From positions 1,240,001 through 1,304,000 of the forward strand of contig NZ_SSND01000001.1 in NCBI RefSeq assembly GCF_004799285.1: 64,000 nucleotides of DNA. Direction: 5' to 3'. Positions 1-9,675 of the stretch are shown in pieces. Position 1 is the first letter of the stretch. Each line of letters opens with the position of its first letter. Origin of the DNA: Aliigemmobacter aestuarii (GTDB taxonomy: Bacteria; Pseudomonadota; Alphaproteobacteria; Rhodobacterales; Rhodobacteraceae). Both the position numbers and the translations under genes were made by a program. The notes beneath the pieces are model-generated. The model made no database searches. It saw only the letters and a list, made by a program, of their open reading frames with translations, and had not been told where the DNA came from.

Positions 1-832
<832 letters not shown>

Positions 833-978
833 GGATGTTGTGTAGTTTGACCGAAGGCATCGGTCCAGCCGGAATTGCAGGCACGCGGGCAAAGGGGGAA
901 ATTTCGAGGGCTTTTTCCTCTGTGACCCTGACCGGGTTGTGGTAAACACGTTCACGTTGTGGTGATTCAGGTGGTGTG

Positions 979-1542
979 ATGATTAGGCTTACGGTCCTGC
1001 TTTGCGCGGCAATGTTCGTGACGCTTTTGATCGGCGGTCGCGACTACGGCCAGATGCGGCCCGGCCTGATGGCCGCCAGCTCGCCGACTCTGCCTGCCCC
1101 CGCACCGGACGCTGCCGCCGGATCCGTGGCCCTGGCTCTTGCCGACGCACCCGATACCGCCGTTCCCGATACCGCTGCGCAGGACACGGGACTTGACCCG
1201 ACGGCCATCGCCTACACGCCCCCCGAACCCGTCCAGACCTCGCCCCGTGTCGTCCAGCTCAGGGCGCCCGATCCGTCCTTTACTGTCATCGCGGAACCGG
1301 TTACCGCGGACCCCGTCGGCGATGCAGATGGCGCCAGAATCTTCACCGTGAACGCCCGCGCCGTGAACGTGCGCGAAGGGCCGTCGACCGAATACAGCGT
1401 CGTGGGCAAGCTTGTGCGCGGCGATACCGCGCTGGTCGTCTGGGAAGAGGCCAACGGCTGGGCGCGCATCCTGGTCGAGGGTGACGGGATCGAGGGCTAT
1501 GTCTCGATGAGCTTCCTCACCCCCGAACCGGCCACGAACTGA
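979..1542 (+). CDS. Exported SH3-domain (SH3b) protein
   Basis: A 187-residue protein with a hydrophobic N-terminus (about residues 1-20) that is a signal peptide or membrane anchor. A long Pro/Ala/Asp-rich low-complexity linker follows, then a C-terminal bacterial SH3 domain (about residues 120-180, with [20 protein letters not shown] and [11 protein letters not shown]). Such domains usually bind cell-wall peptides, so it probably acts in the periplasm. A GTG three bases upstream (976) is an alternative start; the ATG at 979 is the conventional choice. No catalytic domain accompanies the SH3 module, so a specific role cannot be given. Confidence 0.75.
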   Translation: MIRLTVLLCAAMFVTLLIGGRDYGQMRPGLMAASSPTLPAPAPDAAAGSVALALADAPDTAVPDTAAQDTGLDPTAIAYTPPEPVQTSPRVVQLRAPDPSFTVIAEPVTADPVGDADGARIFTVNARAVNVREGPSTEYSVVGKLVRGDTALVVWEEANGWARILVEGDGIEGYVSMSFLTPEPATN

Positions 1543-1616
1543 CGCGATCTTCGGTTGCCGTCCTGCCGCAAGCTCCGTAAGCCCATATGCAAGACGGAAA
1601 ACCGCAGCAGGCAGGC

Positions 1617-2447
1617 ATGACACGGCAGAAAAGCATCCTCATCACCGGGTGTTCCTCGGGCATCGGCCTTGACGCCGCGCATGGATTGAAGGCACGCGGC
1701 TGGCGGGTCTTTGCCACTTGCCGGCAGGAAGCGGATTGCGCGCGCCTTGAAGGCGAGGGGCTGGAAAGTTTCGTGCTGGATTATGCCGACGAAGCCAGTA
1801 TCTCCGCCGCAGTCGACGAAGCCCTGTCACGCACCGGCGGAACCCTGGACGCACTGTTCAACAACGGCGCCTTCGCCTGCCCCGGCGCGGTCGAGGACCT
1901 GCCGCGCGGCGCCCTTCGCGAGATCTTCGAGGTCAACCTGTTCGGCTATCACGACCTGACGCGCCGGGTGATCCCCACGATGCGCAGCCAGGGGCATGGC
2001 CGCATCGTCAACTGTTCCTCGGTCCTCGGGCTTGTCGCCCTGCAATGGCGCGGCGCCTATGTCTCGACCAAATTCGCGATGGAGGGGCTGACGGACGTCC
2101 TGCGGATCGAGATGCGGGGCACCGGCATCGACGTGATCCTGATCGAACCCGGCCCGATCACCAGCCGGATCCGCGAAAACGCCATCCCGCATTTCGAGAA
2201 ATGGATCGACTGGGAAAACTCTGCCCGCGCCGATGAATATCGCGGCCTGCTGGACCGTCTTTACAAAAGCCGCGGGCCGGACCGGTTCGAACTTCCGGCC
2301 TCGGCGGTGACGGCCAGGCTGATCCATGCGCTGGAAAGCCCGCGCCCAGCGGCGCGCTATTTCGTGACCACGCCGACGCATCTGATGAACCTCGCGCGCC
2401 GCGTGCTGCCGACCCGCGCGCTGGACTGGCTGATCGCGAAAGGCTGA
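1617..2447 (+). CDS. Short-chain dehydrogenase/reductase (classical SDR)
   Basis: A classical SDR oxidoreductase of about 276 residues. It has the Rossmann NAD(P) motif TGCSSGIG near the N-terminus, the structural motif NNGA (here NNGAFACPG), the catalytic Ser in NCSS, and the YVSTK pair (Tyr and Lys) followed by FAMEGLTD. The EPGPITSRI segment is typical of the substrate-binding region. An ATG ten codons upstream (1587) is possible, but the nucleotide-binding strand begins directly after 1617. The substrate cannot be inferred. It stands alone between the SH3 gene and a small membrane-protein gene on the same strand. Confidence 0.85.
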   Translation: MTRQKSILITGCSSGIGLDAAHGLKARGWRVFATCRQEADCARLEGEGLESFVLDYADEASISAAVDEALSRTGGTLDALFNNGAFACPGAVEDLPRGALREIFEVNLFGYHDLTRRVIPTMRSQGHGRIVNCSSVLGLVALQWRGAYVSTKFAMEGLTDVLRIEMRGTGIDVILIEPGPITSRIRENAIPHFEKWIDWENSARADEYRGLLDRLYKSRGPDRFELPASAVTARLIHALESPRPAARYFVTTPTHLMNLARRVLPTRALDWLIAKG

Positions 2448-2524
2448 CAGCACGGCGCGCAGAAGACCATTCGCTTTTTCCGTCAGGCCCGCTAGATGAA
2501 GGGCAGACACGAAAGGAGCTCCCG

Positions 2525-2731
2525 ATGCTGCTAGACGATCCGCTGTTCCTGATGGGCGCCTTCGGGGCCTTCGTCGTTCTGGCCATCCTGATGGTCGGCA
2601 TCGGCGGTTTCGCCAAAGGGGGTGACTTCAACCGCAAGCACGCCAACCGGATCATGCGCTATCGCATCATCGCGCAGGCGGTCGTGGTGATCATCATCGT
2701 GGCCTTCGCCTGGCTGCGGTCCAAGGGGTAA
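2525..2731 (+). CDS. Twin transmembrane small protein (HIG1-like)
   Basis: A 68-residue protein with two hydrophobic helices (about residues 8-29 and 45-62) separated by a short basic loop (KGGDFNRKHANRIMRYR). This layout matches the hypoxia-induced/HIG1-type small membrane proteins of alphaproteobacteria, some of which associate with respiratory oxidases. A strong ribosome site (AAAGGAG) precedes the ATG by about eight bases. It sits three bases upstream of the cobalamin adenosyltransferase gene and probably shares its transcript. Function is inferred from family resemblance only. Confidence 0.75.
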   Translation: MLLDDPLFLMGAFGAFVVLAILMVGIGGFAKGGDFNRKHANRIMRYRIIAQAVVVIIIVAFAWLRSKG

Positions 2732-2734
2732 GAC

Positions 2735-3307
2735 ATGGTCGTTCTGTCGAAGATCTACACCAAGACCGGCGACGCCGGCGAAACCGCCCTGGGCAACGGG
2801 GCAAGGGTAGCCAAGCATTCCAACAGGGTGGCCGCCTATGGCACGGTCGATGAGACCAACGCCACCGTCGGCCTTGCGCGCCTGCATGCAACCGGGGATT
2901 TCGATGCCGCGCTCGCCCGGATCTCGAACGACCTGTTCGATCTGGGAGCGGACCTGTGCAATCCGGACCTGCACAAGGATGCCACCGCGGAATACCCGCC
3001 GCTGCGCGTGATCGCAGGCCAGGTGGCGCGACTCGAATCGGAAATCGACGCGATGAACGCGCGCCTGACACCACTGCGCAGTTTCATCCTGCCGGGCGGA
3101 TCGGCACTGGCCGCGCATCTGCACCTCTGCCGCACCGTCAGCCGCCGCGCCGAACGCTGCGTGGTCGAACTTGCCACCATGGAAGAGGTCAATCCCGAGG
3201 CGGTGAAATACCTCAACCGGCTGTCCGACTGGTTCTTCGTCGCGGGCCGTATCGCCAATGACGAGGGCAGCGCCGATGTTCTGTGGGTGCCCGGCCTGAC
3301 ACGCTAA
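2735..3307 (+). CDS. Cob(I)yrinic acid a,c-diamide adenosyltransferase, PduO type
   Basis: Transfers the adenosyl group of ATP to cob(I)alamin to make adenosylcobalamin. The 190-residue protein has the PduO-family ATP-binding N-terminus IYTKTGDAGETALGNG, the YGTVDETNA helix, and the late LNRLSDWFFVAGR motif, where the Arg/Asp/Phe residues close on the corrin. Adenosylcobalamin is the cofactor of ethylmalonyl-CoA and methylmalonyl-CoA mutases, so its place just upstream of etfBA and in the same window as mcd is coherent with acetyl-CoA assimilation. It follows the small membrane-protein gene by three bases. Confidence 0.92.
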   Translation: MVVLSKIYTKTGDAGETALGNGARVAKHSNRVAAYGTVDETNATVGLARLHATGDFDAALARISNDLFDLGADLCNPDLHKDATAEYPPLRVIAGQVARLESEIDAMNARLTPLRSFILPGGSALAAHLHLCRTVSRRAERCVVELATMEEVNPEAVKYLNRLSDWFFVAGRIANDEGSADVLWVPGLTR

Positions 3308-3517
3308 GGTGCCGGCGATTCGCGGCTCTGCGCCCCGACAGATGACGCAACGTCCGCTGCATTGCGGCGCATGGGCGGTCACTGACGGAAAACGTGGCGT
3401 CCGAACGACACGGCGCGTCGATTTTTCACTGTTGCCGACGTGCCGGACGGGCTAACAACGCGGCGGAGAGCTTGGGATGGGCCCCGCACGCGGGGCCGGA
3501 TGTAAGGAGATTTGCGG

Positions 3518-4279
3518 ATGAAGGTCCTCGTGCCTGTCAAACGTGTGATCGACTACAACGTGAAGGTCCGTGTTAAGGCGGACGGATCGGGTGTCGATCT
3601 GGCGAATGTGAAGATGTCGATGAACCCGTTCGACGAGATTGCCGTGGAAGAGGCGATCCGTCTGAAGGAGAAGGGCGTCGCGACCGAGGTTGTCGTGGTT
3701 TCCATCGGCGTGAAGCAATCGCAGGAAACGCTGCGCACGGCGCTGGCGATGGGCGCGGACCGCGCGATCCTGATCGAAGCCGCGGCGGATGTGCACACCG
3801 ACATCGAGCCCCTGGCCGTGGCCAAGCTTCTGGCCGGCGTGGTGAAGGAAGAGGCCCCCGGCATCGTCCTCGCGGGCAAGCAGGCGATCGACAACGACAT
3901 GAACGCCACCGGCCAGATGCTGGCCGCGCTTCTGGGCTGGTCGCAGGCGACCTTCGCCAGCGAGCTGGCGGTCGAGGGCGACAAGGCCACCGTCACGCGC
4001 GAGGTGGACGGCGGGTTGCAGACGATCAGCGTGGCGCTGCCCGCGGTCGTGACCGTGGACCTGCGCCTGAACGAGCCGCGCTATGCGTCGCTGCCGAACA
4101 TCATGAAGGCCAAGTCTAAGCCGCTGGCCACCAAGACGCCCGCCGATTACGGCGTGGACGTCAGCCCCCGGCTGACGGTGGTCAAGACCACCGAACCCGC
4201 CGGTCGCAAGGCGGGCGTGAAGGTCGGCTCGGTCGACGAACTGATCGCGAAACTGAAAGACGAAGCGGGGGTGATCTGA
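3518..4279 (+). CDS. etfB: Electron transfer flavoprotein subunit beta
   Basis: AMP-binding beta subunit of the soluble ETF heterodimer, which takes electrons from acyl-CoA dehydrogenases and passes them to ETF:ubiquinone oxidoreductase. The 253-residue sequence starts [15 protein letters not shown] and has the [18 protein letters not shown] helix and [19 protein letters not shown] motif of the family. The ATG at 3518 follows a good ribosome site (TAAGGAGA); an in-frame TTG two codons earlier is less likely. A GC-rich hairpin (3480-3497) lies just before the ribosome site and could affect translation or mRNA stability. etfA begins two bases after the stop codon. Confidence 0.96.
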   Translation: MKVLVPVKRVIDYNVKVRVKADGSGVDLANVKMSMNPFDEIAVEEAIRLKEKGVATEVVVVSIGVKQSQETLRTALAMGADRAILIEAAADVHTDIEPLAVAKLLAGVVKEEAPGIVLAGKQAIDNDMNATGQMLAALLGWSQATFASELAVEGDKATVTREVDGGLQTISVALPAVVTVDLRLNEPRYASLPNIMKAKSKPLATKTPADYGVDVSPRLTVVKTTEPAGRKAGVKVGSVDELIAKLKDEAGVI

Positions 4280-4280
4280 G

Positions 4281-5207
4281 ATGGCCGTTCTTCTTCTTGC
4301 CGATGTGAACAACGGGCAACTGGCGACCGATGCGCTGGCCAAGACGCTGGACGCGGTGAAATCGCTGGGTGACGTGCATGTGCTGGTCGCAGGCCAGGGC
4401 GGCGATGCGGCGGCAGCCGAGGCGGCGACGCTTGCGGGCGTGTCGAAGGTGCTGTTCGCCGAAGGGCACGACTATTGCCACGGCATGGCCGAGGCGACGG
4501 CGGCGCTGGTCGCGGGCCTGGCGGGGGGCTACAGCCATATCGCGGCCCCGGCGACGGCGGCGGCCAAGAACGTGCTGCCGCGCGTGGCGGCCCTTCTGGA
4601 CGTCATGGTCCTGACCGATGTGACGGCGGTGATCGATGCCGAAACCTTTGAACGCCCGATCTATGCCGGCAACGCGATCCAGACCGTCAAGTCGGGTGAC
4701 AAGGTGAAGGTCTTCACCGTGCGGACGGCGAATTTCGCCGCCGTGGGCGCAGGCGGATCGGCCGCGGTCGAAAAGATCTCGGGCGAGACCGCGCAGGGCC
4801 TGTCCTCCTGGGTCGAGGACAAGGTGGCGGCCTCGGACCGGCCGGAACTGACCAGCGCCGGGATCGTCGTGTCCGGCGGGCGCGGCGTGGGTTCGGAAGC
4901 CGACTTCGCGCTGATCGAGAAACTGGCCGACAAGCTGAACGCGGCCGTCGGCGCCTCGCGCGCGGCGGTCGATTCGGGCTATGCCCCGAACGACTGGCAG
5001 GTTGGCCAGACCGGCAAGGTCGTGGCACCGAACCTCTATGTCGCGGTCGGCATCTCGGGCGCGATCCAGCACCTCGCGGGGATGAAGGATTCGAAGGTCA
5101 TCGTCGCCATCAACAAGGACGAAGAGGCCCCGATCTTCCAGGTCGCCGACTATGGCCTGGTCGCAGACCTCTTCACCGCCGTCCCGGAACTCATCGAAAA
5201 GCTGTAA
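4281..5207 (+). CDS. etfA: Electron transfer flavoprotein subunit alpha
   Basis: FAD-binding alpha subunit of ETF, 308 residues. The C-terminal FAD domain is clear: [37 protein letters not shown], and [21 protein letters not shown], followed by [23 protein letters not shown]. It is translated right after etfB, and the operon ends at a strong terminator at 5228-5262. In this genome it should serve beta-oxidation dehydrogenases and the methylsuccinyl-CoA dehydrogenase encoded at about 15.5 kb. Confidence 0.97.
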   Translation: MAVLLLADVNNGQLATDALAKTLDAVKSLGDVHVLVAGQGGDAAAAEAATLAGVSKVLFAEGHDYCHGMAEATAALVAGLAGGYSHIAAPATAAAKNVLPRVAALLDVMVLTDVTAVIDAETFERPIYAGNAIQTVKSGDKVKVFTVRTANFAAVGAGGSAAVEKISGETAQGLSSWVEDKVAASDRPELTSAGIVVSGGRGVGSEADFALIEKLADKLNAAVGASRAAVDSGYAPNDWQVGQTGKVVAPNLYVAVGISGAIQHLAGMKDSKVIVAINKDEEAPIFQVADYGLVADLFTAVPELIEKL

Positions 5208-5227
5208 GGCCGGTGACGCAAGGCGTT

Positions 5228-5262
5228 GAAAGGGGCACCCTTCGGGGTGCCCCTTTTTCATT
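5228..5262. terminator. Rho-independent terminator after etfA, shared with the convergent gene
   Basis: A perfect stem AAAGGGGCACCC / GGGTGCCCCTTT closed by a TTCG tetraloop and followed by a T run. It lies 20 bases past the etfA stop and overlaps the stop codon of the convergent DUF6473 gene, so it could serve both directions. Confidence 0.9.
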
Positions 5263-6091
5263 CGGCCTCGTAAATCCGTTCCAACACCGGGCCAAGCGCG
5301 GCGGCCAGTTCCTCATGCACCGCCGGACCGGGCAATCCCCGCACGGGCAGGCTGTCGAAAGGCCCCGGCACCATCTCGGGCGGGCTGTCGCGCAGCGCCG
5401 CGCTGCTGGGGATCACCTCGACATAGGCCGTGGCCTTTGCGCGCAGGGCCGTCAGCATGGACCGGTCGATCAGCAGGGGGTCACGGGAAAGGTCGGCCGG
5501 TCCGGGCGCGGGGGGCGGATCATCGGCCAGCCAGACCAGCACCGTTTTCCCACCCGCCTGGTCAAGAAGCGCGGTCATCCGTGCAACCCAGGCCCAACGC
5601 AATTCATCCGCCATCACCGCGAATTTCGCGGGCGATACCGCCTGCAGGGTCTGCAGCATGTGGCGAGTGAAGTGGAATTCGGTGAAGTCCACTTCGCGAT
5701 AGATCGTCTGAAGCAGGGATGACGCCTTCAGGAACCGGTCGTTCCGGCGCGGATGGACGGAATAGAACCGGTTCGACAGGTTCTGCGCCCCCATGATCAT
5801 CACGACTGTCACCCGGGCTGCGGCCAGGATCCGGGCCACCTCGGGTTCGCCCAGATAAAGGTCGATCCCCGCGTTTGGATAGCCGAGGTTGACCATCCTG
5901 AGCCCGGTCCGTTCCTCGATCAGCGCCGGATAGGGCATGGAAATGTGCTTTCCATAGGTTTCCGTTCCGCCAAGAACGGCAATGAAAGGAAAGGAAAGAT
6001 CCCGCCGCGGCCCGCGGAACAGGATCTTCGACCTGCCATAGCGGCAGGGATAGTAATCAAGGGCATAGTCGCCCTGAACTGCATAGGCCAT
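5258..6091 (-). CDS. DUF6473 family protein
   Basis: A 277-residue soluble protein resembling the DUF6473 proteins common in Rhodobacterales. Visible features are the N-terminal DYYPCRYG box, FRGPRRDL, and a LGGTETYGKHI segment, where a Gly-Gly-Thr-Glu-Thr turn sits after a beta strand, as in GDSL/SGNH-like folds. PYPALIEERTGL and VNLGYPNAGIDLYL follow. No catalytic residues can be assigned with confidence. The ATG at 6091 is preferred over a GTG three codons upstream. It is convergent with etfA and shares its terminator. Confidence 0.7.
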   Translation of the reverse strand: MAYAVQGDYALDYYPCRYGRSKILFRGPRRDLSFPFIAVLGGTETYGKHISMPYPALIEERTGLRMVNLGYPNAGIDLYLGEPEVARILAAARVTVVMIMGAQNLSNRFYSVHPRRNDRFLKASSLLQTIYREVDFTEFHFTRHMLQTLQAVSPAKFAVMADELRWAWVARMTALLDQAGGKTVLVWLADDPPPAPGPADLSRDPLLIDRSMLTALRAKATAYVEVIPSSAALRDSPPEMVPGPFDSLPVRGLPGPAVHEELAAALGPVLERIYEAE

Positions 6092-6203
6092 CGCACCCAC
6101 CCTGAATTCTCACCCGGAACGGATCGTGACGGCAAAGGCTTTCCAAACCGCTAAACCTTGGGTTCTCGGAAAATTTTCACCACAGCAGGAAGGCGCGCCA
6201 GCC

Positions 6204-6233
6204 TTGCACATCGCCCCTGCCGGGGCATATGGT
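6204..6233 (+). promoter_or_regulatory. Possible sigma-70 promoter of the 3-hydroxybutyryl-CoA dehydrogenase gene
   Basis: TTGCAC (6204-6209) and TATGGT (6228-6233) are separated by 18 bases and lie 27 bases before the ATG at 6260. The -35 is good and the -10 only fair, so this is a tentative call. Confidence 0.35.
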
Positions 6234-6259
6234 CAGCGCGGACAAGGAAGGTGGCGAGA

Positions 6260-7135
6260 ATGGCTATTCAGACGGTTGGGATTGTGGGCGCAGGTCAGAT
6301 GGGCAACGGCATCGCCCATGTCTTCGCGCTTGCGGGCTATGACGTGCTGCTGAACGACATCAGCCAGGACAGCCTCGACAAGGCGGTGGCCCTGATCGAC
6401 CGCAACATCGAACGGCAGGTGTCCCGCGGAAAGGTCAGCGCCGAGGACAAGGCCGCCGCGATGGCGCGCATCCGCACCACGCTGAGACTGGCCGATCTGG
6501 GGCCGACCGATCTGGTCATCGAGGCCGCGACCGAACGCGAAACGGTGAAGCAGGCGATCTTCGAAGACCTGCTGCCGCATCTGAAACCTTCGACGATCCT
6601 GACCTCGAACACCTCGTCGATCTCGATCACGCGGCTGGCCAGCCGCACGGACCGGCCGGAAAAGTTCATGGGATTCCATTTCATGAACCCGGTGCCGGTG
6701 ATGCAACTGGTCGAACTGATCCGGGGCATCGCCACGGACGAGGAAACCTACAAGACCCTGCTGGGCGTGGTGGAAAAGCTGGGCAAGACGGCCGCCAGCG
6801 CCGAGGACTTCCCCGCCTTCATCGTGAACCGCATCCTGATGCCGATGATCAACGAGGCGGTCTATACGCTTTACGAAGGCGTGGGCTCGGTCAAGTCGAT
6901 CGACGAATCGCTGAAACTGGGGGCGAACCATCCGATGGGGCCGCTGGAGCTGGCTGATTTCATCGGGCTGGACACCTGCCTTGCGATCATGAACGTGCTG
7001 CATGACGGCCTGGCGGATACGAAATATCGCCCCTGCCCGCTTCTGACGAAATATGTGGAGGCCGGTTGGCTGGGGCGGAAAACCCAGCGAGGCTTCTACG
7101 ATTATCGCGGGGAAACCCCGGTGCCGACGCGCTGA
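6260..7135 (+). CDS. 3-hydroxybutyryl-CoA dehydrogenase
   Basis: NAD(P)-dependent oxidation/reduction of 3-hydroxybutyryl-CoA and acetoacetyl-CoA. The 291-residue protein has the N-terminal dinucleotide fold GIVGAGQMGNGIAHVFA, the NTSSISIT loop, and the catalytic His in GFHFMNPVPVMQLVEL. The C-terminal helical domain holds FIVNRILMPMINEA and GANHPMGPLELADFIGLD, typical of the HbdA/FadB2 family. The ATG at 6260 starts directly at the Rossmann strand. It probably forms its own transcript after a 168-base divergent gap. In organisms of this type the enzyme feeds butyrate or ethylmalonyl-CoA pathway metabolism. Confidence 0.93.
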   Translation: MAIQTVGIVGAGQMGNGIAHVFALAGYDVLLNDISQDSLDKAVALIDRNIERQVSRGKVSAEDKAAAMARIRTTLRLADLGPTDLVIEAATERETVKQAIFEDLLPHLKPSTILTSNTSSISITRLASRTDRPEKFMGFHFMNPVPVMQLVELIRGIATDEETYKTLLGVVEKLGKTAASAEDFPAFIVNRILMPMINEAVYTLYEGVGSVKSIDESLKLGANHPMGPLELADFIGLDTCLAIMNVLHDGLADTKYRPCPLLTKYVEAGWLGRKTQRGFYDYRGETPVPTR

Positions 7136-7142
7136 TCAGCGG

Positions 7143-8009
7143 TCAGTCGGCGCGCAGGGACAAGGTCTGTTCGCGCAGCCATTCCATGAACCCGCGCGGG
7201 TCGGTCGCCCAGTCCGCGATCACCTCGGGCGCAAGCGGCGCGCCCACGACCGGGGCCTGGGGCCGGTTCAGCGCATGCACCACCTCGTGCAGCAAAAGCC
7301 CCTGCCGCAGGGTCGGCGAAATCTGTGCCGCGATCTGGTAGGCACGGCTGTTCTGGCCGGGGAAATAGACCGGCACCACCGCCGCGCCCGATTTCAGGAT
7401 CATCTTGGCGGTGAACGGGTGCCATTCCTTTTCGATGGCCGGGCCGAACCAGGTTTCGGCATTGGCCACCGCGCCCGAGGGAAACAGCACCACCACCCCG
7501 CCGGCGGCCAGATGATCCATCGCCTGCTTGCGCATCTCGAGGCTTTGCTGAAGCGCGTTTTCCTCGTGCTGGAACGGCACGGGGATCATGAACTCGGCAA
7601 TCTCCTCGATGCCGGTCAGAAGGGACCGCGTCAGGATCTTGTAATCCGTCCTGACACGGCCGATCAGATCGGCCAGGATCATCCCATCGACCAGGCCATG
7701 CGGATGGTTGGCCACCACGATCACCGGGCCGGTGGCGGGGATGTTGGCGATCTGGCTTTCCGGCGTGTTCAGCCCGATGCCCATCGTCGCCAGCGCCTTG
7801 GTGAAGAAGGCCTGCCCCGTCACCTTCTCGCTGGCTTCGAACTTGCGGATCAGGCGCAGGAGCGTGACCTTGCCAGTCAGCCATTCCATCACCCGGATCG
7901 TGTTCGACTTCCACGGACTGGTGAAGGTGTTGGCATAGGACAGGCGGCGCTTGTCATAGGGACGGAACCCCGGCGCGTCCGAGAAACGCTCGATCTGGGG
8001 GTTTTCCAT
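7143..8009 (-). CDS. Lysophospholipid/1-acylglycerol-3-phosphate acyltransferase-like protein (PlsC domain)
   Basis: A 288-residue member of the PlsC acyltransferase superfamily. The catalytic block appears as NHPHGLVDG, a variant of HX4D in which His and Asp are retained as HPHGLVD. It is followed by the acceptor-binding block VVVLFPSGAVANAET and a later VPVYFPGQNS segment. It likely acylates a lysolipid at the inner membrane; some close relatives act in ornithine-lipid synthesis, which I cannot distinguish here. A GTG one codon upstream (8012) is an alternative start. It lies 37 bases downstream of HPr on the same strand, so it may be the last gene of that operon. Confidence 0.8.
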   Translation of the reverse strand: MENPQIERFSDAPGFRPYDKRRLSYANTFTSPWKSNTIRVMEWLTGKVTLLRLIRKFEASEKVTGQAFFTKALATMGIGLNTPESQIANIPATGPVIVVANHPHGLVDGMILADLIGRVRTDYKILTRSLLTGIEEIAEFMIPVPFQHEENALQQSLEMRKQAMDHLAAGGVVVLFPSGAVANAETWFGPAIEKEWHPFTAKMILKSGAAVVPVYFPGQNSRAYQIAAQISPTLRQGLLLHEVVHALNRPQAPVVGAPLAPEVIADWATDPRGFMEWLREQTLSLRAD

Positions 8010-8045
8010 CACGTCGCGGAACGGTCCTTTCGGGCCCAGGCTGGT

Positions 8046-8315
8046 TCAGTAGTCCTCGCCAAAGCGGTTGGCGATCAGCGCGCCCAGGGCTTCTGCCAGC
8101 TTTTCGGCCTCGGCCCCGGTCGTCCGCACATCTATAGAGGTCCCGCGCGAGGCCGCCAACATCAAAAGCCCCATGATCGAGTCGCCCGAAACGGTCATGC
8201 CGTCCTTGGAAACCTCGGCGCTGGCGTCATGCGCCTCGACGCATTCCACGAACTTTGCCGAGGCGCGGGCGTGCAGGCCCTTTTCGTTCACGATGCTGAA
8301 GCTGCGTTCAATCAC
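8046..8315 (-). CDS. HPr-family phosphocarrier protein of the regulatory PTS
   Basis: An 89-residue phosphocarrier. His15 in NEKGLHARASAK is the site phosphorylated by enzyme I. Ser46 in SGDSIMGLLML is the target of HPr kinase, whose gene lies upstream in the same run. No sugar permease or enzyme I gene is seen nearby, so this is the permease-less regulatory PTS of alphaproteobacteria rather than a sugar-uptake system. It overlaps the EIIA gene by four bases. Confidence 0.93.
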   Translation of the reverse strand: MIERSFSIVNEKGLHARASAKFVECVEAHDASAEVSKDGMTVSGDSIMGLLMLAASRGTSIDVRTTGAEAEKLAEALGALIANRFGEDY

Positions 8316-8710
8316 TTCATTCCCCCGCCAAGGTCCAGCGAGTTGATGTATTTGCGCCCGGCGTCCAGCGCCAGCGCCACCGCATCGGGCACCGCCATGT
8401 CGCGCGACTTGGCCAGCTTGATCAGCATCGGCAGGTTCGCGCCGTAAAGGATACGCCGGTTCTTCGCGGCACAGGCCGGCAGCGACAGGTTCGAGGGCGA
8501 TCCACCGAACATGTCGGTGACAACCACAACCCCCCCGCCCTGATCGACGGAGTCGGCGGCGGCGGTGATCTCGGCCTGTTTCAGGGCGCGGTCATGGTCG
8601 TCTTCGATCGAGATGGCGACAATGGCCTGCTGCTTGCCGACCACATGTTCGACAGCCGACAGATACTCGCGGGCAAGGCCGCCATGTGCGACGATCACGA
8701 TCCCGATCAC
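8312..8710 (-). CDS. PTS EIIA component, mannose/sorbose type
   Basis: A 132-residue EIIA-Man domain protein. It starts at GTG 8710 (reading MIGIVIVAHGG) and has the phosphoacceptor His9 in VAHGGLA, then VVVVTDMFGGSPSNLSL and GANLPMLIKLA typical of the fold. No EIIB, EIIC or EIID gene follows, so it probably acts only in regulation, passing or sensing phosphoryl groups from HPr. It starts eight bases after the rapZ stop and ends overlapping the HPr gene. An open frame continues upstream to 8860, but that stretch lies inside rapZ and has no family resemblance. Confidence 0.88.
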   Translation of the reverse strand: MIGIVIVAHGGLAREYLSAVEHVVGKQQAIVAISIEDDHDRALKQAEITAAADSVDQGGGVVVVTDMFGGSPSNLSLPACAAKNRRILYGANLPMLIKLAKSRDMAVPDAVALALDAGRKYINSLDLGGGMK

Positions 8711-8718
8711 GCCCCGAT

Positions 8719-9675
8719 CTACCCCGCTTTCGTAGGCGGCGCGGCGGCCGTCCTGCGTTCCAGTTCCCTGTGCCTTTTTGACACCGTCCAACCGTTTTCT
8801 GCAAGCGCATTGCCCACGATTTCCGTTACGGCAACCGATCTGTGTTGCCCGCCGGTACACCCGAAGGCGATGGCCACATGGGCCTTGCCTTCGTCCAGCT
8901 GCGCGGGCAGCAGGAACAGCAGAAGGTCGGTCACCTTCTGGACGAAGGGCGCGAAATGCGGGTCGGCGGCGATATGCTCCAGCACGCCGGGATCGCGGCC
9001 ATCCTTGTCACGCAGACCGGCCACCCAATGCGGATTTGCAAGGAACCGGCAGTCGAAGACCAGATCGACGCCGCGCGGCAGGCCCCGCTTGTAGGAAAAG
9101 GACTGGACCGACACCGCCATGCGATCAGATCCATCGCGGTGGAACCAGCGGGCGATCTCGGCCTTCAGGTCATGGGGCGACATTTCTGTCGTGTCGATCA
9201 GGTGGTCGGCACGGGCCCGCACCGGGGCAAGGATGTCGATCTCGCGCTCGATCCCCTCGGCTGGCGTCTCGCCGGGCGCCATCGGATGGCGACGCCGCGT
9301 CTGGGCATAGCGCCGGATCAGCTCCGTCGGGCTGCAATCGAGGTAGAGAACTTCCAGCATCACCGCGGGATCGCGCGTGAGCCGGTCGATCAGTTCGATG
9401 ACGGCGGTTGCATTGAAATCGCGGTTGCGCACGTCAAGGCCCAGGGCGACCGGACGCCCCAGGGGCTGTGGCCCTTCCACCAGACGCGGAACCAGGCTGA
9501 TCGGCAGATTGTCGATCACCTCGTAACCGAAGTCTTCCAGCGCGTGGATCGTGGTCGACCGCCCGGCCCCGGATGGCCCTGTCACCAGCACGATGTTCTG
9601 CATGCCCTGCGCTTGCGTGCCCTGCCTCGGGCTGCCCGGCATCCTTGCCTTGTCTGGTTGGTCGCTCAAGGGCAC
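8719..9675 (-). CDS. rapZ: RapZ-family nucleotide-binding protein (RNase adapter/YvcJ homolog)
   Basis: A P-loop protein of up to 318 residues, belonging to the family that in enterics is the RNase E adapter controlling GlmZ and glucosamine-6-phosphate synthase. Visible features are GPSGAGRST (Walker A with Arg instead of Lys), [34 protein letters not shown], and the C-terminal [13 protein letters not shown] motif that binds the ligand. Start choices are GTG 9675, which immediately follows the hprK stop, and ATG 9603, which puts the P-loop nearly at the N-terminus; both are plausible. What it regulates in alphaproteobacteria is not settled. Confidence 0.88.
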   Translation of the reverse strand: MPLSDQPDKARMPGSPRQGTQAQGMQNIVLVTGPSGAGRSTTIHALEDFGYEVIDNLPISLVPRLVEGPQPLGRPVALGLDVRNRDFNATAVIELIDRLTRDPAVMLEVLYLDCSPTELIRRYAQTRRRHPMAPGETPAEGIEREIDILAPVRARADHLIDTTEMSPHDLKAEIARWFHRDGSDRMAVSVQSFSYKRGLPRGVDLVFDCRFLANPHWVAGLRDKDGRDPGVLEHIAADPHFAPFVQKVTDLLLFLLPAQLDEGKAHVAIAFGCTGGQHRSVAVTEIVGNALAENGWTVSKRHRELERRTAAAPPTKAG

